DNA from: Fibrobacter sp.
GTDB taxonomy: Bacteria > Fibrobacterota > Fibrobacteria > Fibrobacterales > Fibrobacteraceae
DNA length: 39,645 bases
NCBI GenBank assembly: GCA_024398995.1
Contig: JAKSIE010000019.1
Span: forward strand, 1-39,645
Reading direction: 5' to 3'
The notes beneath the pieces are model-generated. The model worked only from the letters and a program-made list of their open reading frames with translations, made no database searches and had not been told where the DNA came from. Of the stretch, positions 22,692 through 29,736 are shown in pieces (the stretch's first letter is position 1; each line of letters starts with the position of its first letter). Made by a program: the position numbers and the translations under genes.

Positions 22692-23768
22692 TTACGCAAA
22701 GTACTTGTAGCTAGTCTTTTTAAGTTCCCTTACAGAATGTAGAACTGCAAATTCGGGATTCTCAAGAGCGGTCGCCACCTCCCCTACAAATTGGGAAAGT
22801 TCCTCGGGCGTTTGTGCATGGAACATTGCATAAACATTGTAAGGGAATCCATCAAATGGCGGACGTTCATAGCAGTGGGACACATGAGGATTTGCTGCAA
22901 GAACGGCACCCGCTGCAGACGCATCCATGATAAATTTGCCTGATGCTCCAACATCAAAGCAAACCATGGCATTGCAAGGGAACCCCGCCTGCTGATGCCG
23001 GAGTACTGCACCAAAGCGACGCATACGCTTTGAAGAAAGGTCTGCGCGAGCCTCACCAAGAATGGTCTCTAGATTCTTCGCTCCGCTCAGAATGACACCT
23101 TGGAATAGATCAGTAAAGGGTGTCAAAGAATGAGGCAAGTTTCCACTCAGCAAACGGATGCGAGCCTTGTCCATTTCCGTAAGACTCGGCGCAATTTCTG
23201 CAGATTTGCCAGAATTATCGCGACGTTCCATATTTTCGCGATGCTCCATTGTTCTGCCAGCCTCTTGCTTTGTGTCTGCAGCCTTCCCCATGACCGTATT
23301 GATCTTGAACATCTTTTTCGCCGGCATAGAATGAACATCGTGCAACGCAGTCTCACGAATTAATTTATCTATAACAGACTGAAGGGCAGATTCATTTTCG
23401 GCAATGACTGTAAACCACACATTGTATTCGTGGGAACGAACATAGTTATGGGTAATGGCAGGAACATCCATCACGGCTGCGGCAAACTTTTCAAGCTCTG
23501 TCTGTGGACGATCCGTCGCGCCATCAAAATCAAGGTCAGATTCCGGCACACGTCCTGCACACAGGCGACTGACCAAACCAAGACGTTTGGTATCGTACAC
23601 GCCGCCAATACGGCGAATTACGCCAGATGTGCGAAGGTTTTCTACAGCTTCAAAAACCTGCTGTTCAGTAACGCCGCCAAGCTGTTCGGCAATAGCCGCA
23701 TAAGGCCGTTCCACAATTGGGAAGCCGTCCTGAATGATATCAAGAATCTGCTGCTCTAATTCCGTCAT
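22692..23768 (-). CDS. ahbAB: AhbA-AhbB fusion, putative siroheme decarboxylase
   Basis: Siroheme decarboxylase removes the acetate carboxyls at C12 and C18 of siroheme. AhbA and AhbB are normally two Lrp/AsnC-like subunits; here both halves lie in one 358-residue chain. Residues 1-160 have a winged-helix start and VIRRIGGVYDTKRLG plus HNYVRSHEYNVWFTV; residues 200-358 have RMRRFGAVLRHQQAGF, NAMVCFDV and HCYERPPFDGFPYNVYAM. In frame near residues 223-234 is a 34-base dispersed repeat, translated as FQGVILSGAKNLE in the loop before the second domain's RRFGAVLRH. The gene is 24 bases after ahbC. A NirDL/NirGH-type role in haem d1 synthesis is the alternative, but no cytochrome cd1 or other nir gene is seen. 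Confidence 0.88.
   Translation of the reverse strand: MTELEQQILDIIQDGFPIVERPYAAIAEQLGGVTEQQVFEAVENLRTSGVIRRIGGVYDTKRLGLVSRLCAGRVPESDLDFDGATDRPQTELEKFAAAVMDVPAITHNYVRSHEYNVWFTVIAENESALQSVIDKLIRETALHDVHSMPAKKMFKINTVMGKAADTKQEAGRTMEHRENMERRDNSGKSAEIAPSLTEMDKARIRLLSGNLPHSLTPFTDLFQGVILSGAKNLETILGEARADLSSKRMRRFGAVLRHQQAGFPCNAMVCFDVGASGKFIMDASAAGAVLAANPHVSHCYERPPFDGFPYNVYAMFHAQTPEELSQFVGEVATALENPEFAVLHSVRELKKTSYKYFA
23067..23100 (-). repeat. Dispersed repeat in frame in ahbAB
   Basis: Minus strand AGGTGTCATTCTGAGCGGAG then CGAAGAATCTAGAG. It is the complete short form of the repeat (GTCATTCTGAG to GAATCTAG) and is translated in a different phase from the copies in cobA-hemD (VILSGAKNLE rather than HSELSEESS). 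Confidence 0.85.
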
Positions 23769-23792
23769 AAAGCGCGCGAAAAAAAATGCGAC

Positions 23793-24965
23793 TTAAATCA
23801 CCACTTCGTCGTCGGTCAGGTAGCAGGCAGGGTCCATTTCCCAGAAGTCGCCCGTCACAGCCTCGGCGCGGGTACGGAAGTTACCGTTACACAGGTTCAG
23901 GAAGGCGCACTTGGGGCAACGGCCCTTCAATAGAGGCTTGCGGTCCTTGAGTCCTGCCATAATCGGGTTGGAAACGTCGGTCCAGATGTCGCCGAACTTA
24001 CGTTCACGAACGTTACCCAGAGTAATGTACTGAGTGAACTGGTCCGGGTGAACATTTCCAATGCTATCGATGTTACCGAAGGCCATGCCGCTACGGTTTC
24101 CGCCATTGCTCTGGATTAGTTCCAGAATCTTCTTGGCCCGTTCCGGATCCTCACGCTTCATGCGCTGGTAAAGGTACACAGCATCGGCGTGGTTATCTAC
24201 AGTCAGAATTTCCTTGTTCAGGCCACGCTTCTTAAAATCCAGAACGCGGTCAATGATCAGGTCCATGACCTGGCGGCTTTCTTCGTGAGAAAGATCGTGG
24301 TCCACAATGCCACTGCCGCGGCCGCTGTACACCAGATGGTAGAAGCAGGCGCGATCGATGTTCTCGGACTCGATGAGGTCGAAAATGGAATTAAGGTCGC
24401 GGTAGTTGTCCTTGGTAATGGTAAAGCGGAGTCCCACCTTCTGGCCGGTAGCAACACAGTTACGGATACCGCGAATGGCAAGCTTGTAGGCACCTTCCTT
24501 GCCGCGGAACTTGTCGTGAGTTTCTTCGTTACCATCCAAGCTAATGCCCACATAGCCAACGCCCATAGCCTTCAGCTTTTCTGCCACTTCGGGAGTAATG
24601 CAGGTGCCGTTGGTAGAAATGGTGGGGCGAATGCCCTTGCTTGCCGCATAGTTCGCCAGCTCAAAGAAATCGGGGCGCAGCAGCGGTTCGCCACCGCTGA
24701 ACAGGATTACCGGAACATTGAATTCGGCCAACTGGTCAATCAGGGCCAAGCCTTCTTCATGAGTCAACTCGTTCTGGTACTTGATGGCCTCGGAGCGGGC
24801 ATAGCAATGAACGCATTTCAGATTACAGGTCTTAGTGCAGTTCCACACCACCACCGGGCCGCGGCCTTCAGAAACGCCGTTCTTCGCCTCGTGAGCCTTG
24901 GGAGTGTAACGCAACTGGTCGCCATAGTTAGGAGCGTCCATCAAAAGCTTGGTAATACTGATCAT
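23793..24965 (-). CDS. ahbC: Radical SAM protein of the AhbC (NirJ1) type
   Basis: AhbC removes the two acetate side chains of 12,18-didecarboxysiroheme to give Fe-coproporphyrin III. The 390-residue protein has the typical start ISITKLLMDA and GPVVVWNCTKTCNLKCVHCY, with the radical SAM cysteines at 47, 51 and 54, then LFSGGEPLLRPDF. The C-terminal SPASM-type region has CPKCAFLNLCNGNFRTRAE and a final DPACYLTDDE. The length and the N-terminal segment before the cluster fit AhbC/NirJ1 rather than AhbD. It is followed after 24 bases by ahbAB, which acts one step before it, so the two form an operon. AGG lies eight bases before the ATG. Confidence 0.88.
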   Translation of the reverse strand: MISITKLLMDAPNYGDQLRYTPKAHEAKNGVSEGRGPVVVWNCTKTCNLKCVHCYARSEAIKYQNELTHEEGLALIDQLAEFNVPVILFSGGEPLLRPDFFELANYAASKGIRPTISTNGTCITPEVAEKLKAMGVGYVGISLDGNEETHDKFRGKEGAYKLAIRGIRNCVATGQKVGLRFTITKDNYRDLNSIFDLIESENIDRACFYHLVYSGRGSGIVDHDLSHEESRQVMDLIIDRVLDFKKRGLNKEILTVDNHADAVYLYQRMKREDPERAKKILELIQSNGGNRSGMAFGNIDSIGNVHPDQFTQYITLGNVRERKFGDIWTDVSNPIMAGLKDRKPLLKGRCPKCAFLNLCNGNFRTRAEAVTGDFWEMDPACYLTDDEVVI

Positions 24966-25027
24966 TAAACAACCTACAGTTTATATCCTACATGACAAAT
25001 GTAGAAATTATACGGGTACATAAAGTT

Positions 25028-25051
25028 AAGGCCCGGCCAAAGCCGAGCCTT
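25028..25051 (-). terminator. Probable terminator between the LpoB-like gene and ahbC
   Basis: AAGGCCCGGC, loop CAAA, GCCGAGCCTT: a ten-base stem with one mismatch. It lies between the LpoB-like lipoprotein gene (stop at 25100) and the ahbC start. The T-run is weak on the minus strand (CTTAACTTT). Confidence 0.6.
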
Positions 25052-25099
25052 TTATAAAAATCGCAGTCCTTAAATGCAGACTTTATAAAATTCCATGAA

Positions 25100-25711
25100 T
25101 TAGAACTTTACAGCATCCTTAGAAACGAACTTCTTGATTTTCTTGTCGCCAATCCAGAGCTTCTTATGAGACTGAAGGTCGGTCAGTTCCATGTCAATCT
25201 GGTAGAAGATAACAGACTTGCCACCTTCCTGGTCAACGATGGTATTGATGGTGCCAGTCATCATCCAGTCTGCACCAGTTTCCATACCCAGTTCCTTGGC
25301 GGTTTCTTCGGTAGCGTTGCCACGCTGGTCCAAAACTTCTTGACGGAGTTCAGCGCGTTCGTCGGAGTTAGCAACAAAATCAACAGCACCGGAATTCAGG
25401 AGAGCGCGTTCCATATCCTTGGTAAAGGTTTCCACGCTGATGTGTTCGTGGCTCTTGTTCTTAACCTTGCCGATCACAACCGTAGGAGTGTGGTCCATAG
25501 AAGAAATCAGCTTGTCGATCTTGGGGCTAGAAAGGCAGCTGCCAATCATTTCGTCGGCAACCAGGCGAGAGTCGGTGTCGTTCCACTTGCCAGAAAGGTC
25601 GGTGGTAGATTCAGCGTCAATACGAGAAACGGTCTTACCGTTGCCACCAGCGCAAGCCACCAAACCAAGGCTGCAACCCAGAGCAATAACCGTGAACAGT
25701 TTACGCATCAT
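25100..25711 (-). CDS. LpoB-like lipoprotein (penicillin-binding-protein activator family)
   Basis: A lipoprotein of about 203 residues: lipobox LGLVAC, then GGNGKTVSRID. The body has the family pattern of LpoB-type proteins: LSGKWNDTDSRLVADEMI, PTVVIGKVKNKSHEHI, FTKDMERALLNSG, and GADWMMTGTINTI followed by a LQSHKKLWIGDKKIKKF end. In Enterobacteria LpoB crosses the periplasm to activate PBP1b; homologues elsewhere are widespread and mostly unstudied. The frame is open to 25774, but I chose ATG 25711 because GGAG lies seven bases before it and the next codon starts the signal peptide. It is monocistronic, between two hairpins. Confidence 0.82.
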   Translation of the reverse strand: MMRKLFTVIALGCSLGLVACAGGNGKTVSRIDAESTTDLSGKWNDTDSRLVADEMIGSCLSSPKIDKLISSMDHTPTVVIGKVKNKSHEHISVETFTKDMERALLNSGAVDFVANSDERAELRQEVLDQRGNATEETAKELGMETGADWMMTGTINTIVDQEGGKSVIFYQIDMELTDLQSHKKLWIGDKKIKKFVSKDAVKF

Positions 25712-25844
25712 ATTAATCTCCTTGTATTTTTTTACCAAATCTAGATAGAAAATGCAATTTTGTCTATGAATCAATCACATAGGCTACTTCATCAGGGCTG
25801 ACGTTTCGTTACCGATTTTCAGGATGGAGGGTGTTGATTCTGTA

Positions 25845-25878
25845 ACAAAAAAGGCCGGCTGCGAACCGGTCTTTTTTA
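25845..25878 (-). terminator. Bidirectional terminator after the Lys/Ala-rich gene
   Basis: AAAAAAGGCCGG, a 7-base loop and CCGGTCTTTTTT form a hairpin with A/T tails that give T-runs in both directions. It lies 95 bases downstream of the stop at 25973. Confidence 0.8.
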
Positions 25879-25972
25879 AAGGAGAGGTTTATCTCGATTA
25901 CTTGTGTGCCAAACTAGTTTGGCAAGAGCGAAGACTTACCACAAGAACTTCTCTCTAATCTGGGCTGAGCGG

Positions 25973-26305
25973 TTATTTATCAGCGAACTTCTTGGAAGCT
26001 GCAGCGACCTTCGGGTCCTTCTGAGCGTCCTTGATCTTCTGCTTGATGCCGTCTTCGATCTGCTTCTTCAACTTTGCAGCAAGAGCCGGGAAACGGTCTT
26101 CGAGAGAATCGCTAAATACCTTGGGAGCCTTAGGAGCAGCCGGCTTACCACCGAACTTGCCGCCCTTCTTGTTGAACGGGCGCTTGCCACCCTTGCGGGG
26201 AGCCTTCTTCTTATCGGCAGCCTTAACTTCTTCCTTAGCTTCAACCTTAACTTCAGCAGCTGCTGCAGCTTCTACCTTAACTTCTTCAACTTTTTCTTCT
26301 GCCAT
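25973..26305 (-). CDS. Lys/Ala-rich small protein of unknown function
   Basis: A 110-residue protein with an acidic Glu/Val/Ala N-terminus (about 1-30), a basic Lys/Gly/Pro middle (APRKGGKRPFNKKGGK, about 35-55) and a helical charged C-terminus (70-110). There is no signal peptide. Charge pattern and composition recall nucleic-acid-binding or ribosome-associated small proteins, or histone-like tails, but no family is recognised. AGAGG lies close to the ATG, and codon use is strongly biased as in well expressed genes. It is a single gene with its own terminator. Alternative: a chaperone-like disordered protein. Confidence 0.75.
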   Translation of the reverse strand: MAEEKVEEVKVEAAAAAEVKVEAKEEVKAADKKKAPRKGGKRPFNKKGGKFGGKPAAPKAPKVFSDSLEDRFPALAAKLKKQIEDGIKQKIKDAQKDPKVAAASKKFADK

Positions 26306-26400
26306 GATATACCTCTTGTAATTTAATGTTTTTTATGTCGGGGCCAAATGTAGTTAATTATTCGGCCCTTTACAATGATTGCAATATAAAAATGCTGTTT

Positions 26401-28338
26401 TTAGGCCCCACGGTTCTCCAACCAGTGGGCCAAAACCGTAATATCGGCGGGGCGAACCCCAGGAATTCGGCTGGCCTGGCCCAAAGTGAGGGGTTTCTGG
26501 GCGTTCAGGCGCTGGCGACTTTCGATGCTAATTGCCGAAATTTGCATAAAATCGAAGTCGGGAGCCAGTTTAACGGATTCCATCTTCTTCTGGTCGTCGA
26601 TTTCCCGAGCCTGACGGTCAAAGAAGCCGGCATAGATTTCTTCGGCGTACATGTACCACTGATCGCGGCGGTTCAGCTGCAGTTCAGGAACCTTTTCGGG
26701 AGCCAGAGCCACCTTAAAGAACACCTCGGGATCGATGCCCGGGCGACGCAGCACGTTGATCCAGCGGGTGCGTTCCGTAGCCAGAGCCTGGCCACCTGCG
26801 GCCAAAACGCTGTTAGCCTCTTCGGGAAGAGCGCTTGTTTCAGCAAGGCGGGTACGAACCGCAGCCATCAGTTCCTGTCGGCGAACCCAGTCGGCAAAGT
26901 CGGACTCCGACAGCATGCCTATCTTGCGGGCCTTTTCCTTAAGGCGAGTTTCTGCATTATCGCTACGAAGGAACAGGCGATATTCTGCACGGCTGGTAAA
27001 CATGCGGTACGGTTCATCCAAAAGAACGTTAACCAAGTCGTCCACCATAACACCCAGGTAGCTTTCGGAACGGCCAAGAATGAAGGGTTCCTCCCCCTTT
27101 ACCTTGAGGGCTGCATTAATGCCGGCCATTAGGCCCTGGCCTGCAGCTTCTTCGTAACCGCTGGTACCGCATACCTGACCAGCAAAATACAGCCCCGGAA
27201 CCTTCTTGCATTCAAAGGTCGGATAAAGCTGGGTGGCGTCTACAGAATCATACTCCACCGCATAACCAATCTGCAAAACCTTGGCCCGAGTCAGGCCAGG
27301 AATGGTATGAATCGCGGCCAGCTGGATATCCGCCGGCAGGCTGGAGCTGAAGCCGTTAATGTAGACGCGGCCGATGTCAGCCTGTTCCGGTTCCAGGAAC
27401 AGCTGGTGGCCATCACGATCGCCAAAGCGATTGATCTTGTCTTCGATGCTGGGGCAGTAACGAGGCCCCTTGCCGTGAATGCGCCCGCTAAACATGGGAC
27501 TGTCCTTAAAGCCACTGCGCAAGATATCGTGAGTCTTGATGTTGGTGCGGGTAATCCAGCAAACGCAGTCATTACGAACCGCCTGCGCACTGGGATTGCC
27601 CCAGAAGTAACTGGCATCGCGGCCAGGAACAGTGTTATCCAGATGGCGGTCGCTCATAGGCCACGGAACGTCATCGCCATGCTGCACTTCGCACTCGTCA
27701 AAGTCGATGGAATCAGGATCCAGGCGGCTGGGAGTACCCGTCTTAAGGCGACGCAACTGCACACCCTCGCGGGCCAGGCATTCCGAAAGCCTATCGGAGC
27801 TTGGCTCCCCTACTCGCCCGCCGATGCTGGTATCAAGCCCGGTAAACATCTTGGAGGCAAGGAAGGTTCCGCTGGTAATCACAATGGACTTTGTAATATA
27901 GCGCTTGCCGTCTAGCAGAGTCAGTTCAAGGCGACCATCGGCCATACGCTCAAAGGAGGCCAATTCACCTTCAATCACATCAAGGCCAGGAAGGCTGGTT
28001 ATCACTTCGCGGGCGACTTCGCTGTAATACTTCATGTCGCACTGAGCGCGAGGCCCCCAGACTGCAGGCCCCTTACTCATGTTCAGCATGCGGAACTGAA
28101 TGCCTGCCTTGTCTGTAAGCAAGCCCATAAGGCCGCCCAAGGCATCGATGTCGCGAACAATCTGGCCCTTGGCCACGCCGCCCACCGCAGGGTTGCAACT
28201 CATACGACCAATGGCATTAATCTCCATGGTCAGCATAGCAGTCTTTACGCCAAGTTTCCAGGCAGCATGTGTAGCCTCGATACCGGCATGACCACCACCA
28301 ATCACAACAACATCATATTCCGCAAGAATCGCACTCAT
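26401..28338 (-). CDS. mnmG: tRNA uridine-5-carboxymethylaminomethyl modification enzyme MnmG (GidA)
   Basis: With MnmE it builds the cmnm5 group on U34 of certain tRNAs. The 645-residue flavoprotein has the FAD dinucleotide motif VVVIGGGHAGIEA (10-22), MSCNPAVGGVAKG, YCPSIEDKI and the GLYFAGQVCGTSGYEEAAGQG signature. The C-terminal MnmE-binding helical domain is complete (ISIESRQRLNAQKP, RIPGVRPADITVL). Length is normal. It precedes no tightly linked mnmE in this window. A weak GGGCC-GGCCC inverted repeat lies just after the stop. The upstream GC-rich hairpin at 28359-28385 separates it from the thioredoxin-like gene, so it probably has its own promoter. Confidence 0.97.
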   Translation of the reverse strand: MSAILAEYDVVVIGGGHAGIEATHAAWKLGVKTAMLTMEINAIGRMSCNPAVGGVAKGQIVRDIDALGGLMGLLTDKAGIQFRMLNMSKGPAVWGPRAQCDMKYYSEVAREVITSLPGLDVIEGELASFERMADGRLELTLLDGKRYITKSIVITSGTFLASKMFTGLDTSIGGRVGEPSSDRLSECLAREGVQLRRLKTGTPSRLDPDSIDFDECEVQHGDDVPWPMSDRHLDNTVPGRDASYFWGNPSAQAVRNDCVCWITRTNIKTHDILRSGFKDSPMFSGRIHGKGPRYCPSIEDKINRFGDRDGHQLFLEPEQADIGRVYINGFSSSLPADIQLAAIHTIPGLTRAKVLQIGYAVEYDSVDATQLYPTFECKKVPGLYFAGQVCGTSGYEEAAGQGLMAGINAALKVKGEEPFILGRSESYLGVMVDDLVNVLLDEPYRMFTSRAEYRLFLRSDNAETRLKEKARKIGMLSESDFADWVRRQELMAAVRTRLAETSALPEEANSVLAAGGQALATERTRWINVLRRPGIDPEVFFKVALAPEKVPELQLNRRDQWYMYAEEIYAGFFDRQAREIDDQKKMESVKLAPDFDFMQISAISIESRQRLNAQKPLTLGQASRIPGVRPADITVLAHWLENRGA

Positions 28339-28358
28339 ACAACACTCATAACAAAATA

Positions 28359-28385
28359 GGGCGCGCCATCATCTGACGCGCGCCC
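28359..28385 (-). terminator. GC-rich terminator after the thioredoxin-like lipoprotein gene
   Basis: GGGCGCG (28359-28365) and CGCGCCC (28379-28385) pair; on the minus strand the stem is followed by TATTTTGTT. It lies 11 bases after the stop at 28396. Confidence 0.75.
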
Positions 28386-28395
28386 CTTTCAATAC

Positions 28396-29712
28396 TTACT
28401 TAGCAGCGGGAGCAGGAGCTGCTGCAGGTGCCGGGGCGGCAGGAGCAGCGGGAGCGGCAGGCTCATCGGCCTTAGGAGCTTCGGGATTCCAAACAACGTT
28501 CGTACCCTTCAACAGAGCCTGAATGTCGAGCTTCATTGCTTCCTTGTCGTTTTCGAAGGCGGCATACTGCTTGTAAGTTCCATCCGGATTTACAACATAA
28601 ACCTTGGGAACGTAGCCATCGCTATAGAGTTCGCCGAATTCGCGGGATTCATCCCAAACAACACTGATGGTTTCGTCCCACTTGGCGTTATCCATAAACT
28701 TACGGATGCCAACCTTCTGGTTGCCACCGCTTGCAACAGCCAGAGTAGTAAGGCCTGCAGGAGCAAATTCCTTGGCAATTTCAAGAATCTGGGGTGCTGC
28801 ATGAGCGCAATGGCCACAAGTTGCAGAGAAGTAGAACATCAGAAGGGGCTTGCCAGCAAAGGCTTCCAGGTTTTCGCCCTTAACCGTAATACCAGTTGCA
28901 GGAACCTTGAAGTTCATGAGCTTCGGCATGCCGTTTGCAAGAGTGTCGCCACGGAGTTCGGCTACTGCAGCCTTTACCTTTTCCATTTCTTCTTGCTGCT
29001 TCTTCATGGCAGCCTGACGCTTGTCCTGCATCTTCTGCTGGTAGCGCTGGCCAACAGCCTGCAAAGAATCATCCGGAAGCTGAAGAGCAAAGGTAGAGTC
29101 TGCAACCTTGGCAGCAGATTCCTTAATGCCAAGAATAAAGTATTCCTGATCCAGTTCAACTTCAAACTGGTTACCGATGCTCACAAGCTGGTTACCCATC
29201 TGCAATCCGATAAGGTAAGAGAACTTCGTGTTTTCAGAAGTTGCATCAGTAATTGTAACTGCAGCGCCAGTAGAAGGTTCTGCCTTATGAATCGGCTGAG
29301 AATTGATGATAGAATCAATGTGGGCGCGAATCTTTTCCTGGTCATCACCAAGAGTAGCCCTGGTAGCGCTATCCAAACGGGTGGCTTCGGCACGCTGACG
29401 AGAAATCATGGTAAAACGACGACCCACAGCATCCAGAGAATCATTAATCATCTGGAGTTTTGCAGAAGTATCCTTGGTAAGCTTAACATTATCGCGAATA
29501 CCCTGAATAACAGCATCTTCGTTCAGTTCTTCACCCACCTGACGCGGAAGAATGGTAAAGTTCTGGCCACCGAACTGAGCGCCCAGCATGTAGGCAAACT
29601 TCTGATCGTCGGTGGTATTAGCATCAATGGCAGCCTTCTTGGGGGCAGCCTGTTCATTACAGGCAACCAGAGCAAGAGCAGCAGCACCAAGTGCAATCTT
29701 CTTCATGTTCAT
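28396..29712 (-). CDS. Lipoprotein with two FKBP_N-like domains and a thioredoxin (TlpA-like) domain
   Basis: A 438-residue lipoprotein (lipobox ALVAC, Cys18). Residues 35-110 and 160-235 are two copies of the helical FKBP N-terminal dimerisation unit (FAYMLGAQFGGQNF with VIQGIRDNVK; FSYLIGLQMGNQLV with FILGIKESAAK). The FKBP isomerase domain is missing. Residues 270-415 are a TlpA-type thioredoxin fold with the CGHC redox motif (Cys299, Cys302) and cis-Pro in YVPKVYVV. The end is an Ala/Pro-rich tail. It should be a periplasmic disulfide reductase or isomerase that dimerises through the N-terminal units. GGAG lies seven bases before the ATG, and it follows proS by 24 bases, so cotranscription is likely. 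Confidence 0.87.
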   Translation of the reverse strand: MNMKKIALGAAALALVACNEQAAPKKAAIDANTTDDQKFAYMLGAQFGGQNFTILPRQVGEELNEDAVIQGIRDNVKLTKDTSAKLQMINDSLDAVGRRFTMISRQRAEATRLDSATRATLGDDQEKIRAHIDSIINSQPIHKAEPSTGAAVTITDATSENTKFSYLIGLQMGNQLVSIGNQFEVELDQEYFILGIKESAAKVADSTFALQLPDDSLQAVGQRYQQKMQDKRQAAMKKQQEEMEKVKAAVAELRGDTLANGMPKLMNFKVPATGITVKGENLEAFAGKPLLMFYFSATCGHCAHAAPQILEIAKEFAPAGLTTLAVASGGNQKVGIRKFMDNAKWDETISVVWDESREFGELYSDGYVPKVYVVNPDGTYKQYAAFENDKEAMKLDIQALLKGTNVVWNPEAPKADEPAAPAAPAAPAPAAAPAPAAK

Positions 29713-29736
29713 TTTTAATCTCCTAATTATTCAAAC

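Noticed and set aside
26339..26370. Terminator after mnmG (GGGCC-18 bases-GGCCC)
   Set aside because: The loop is long and no T-run follows on the minus strand; kept only as a weak remark in the mnmG entry.
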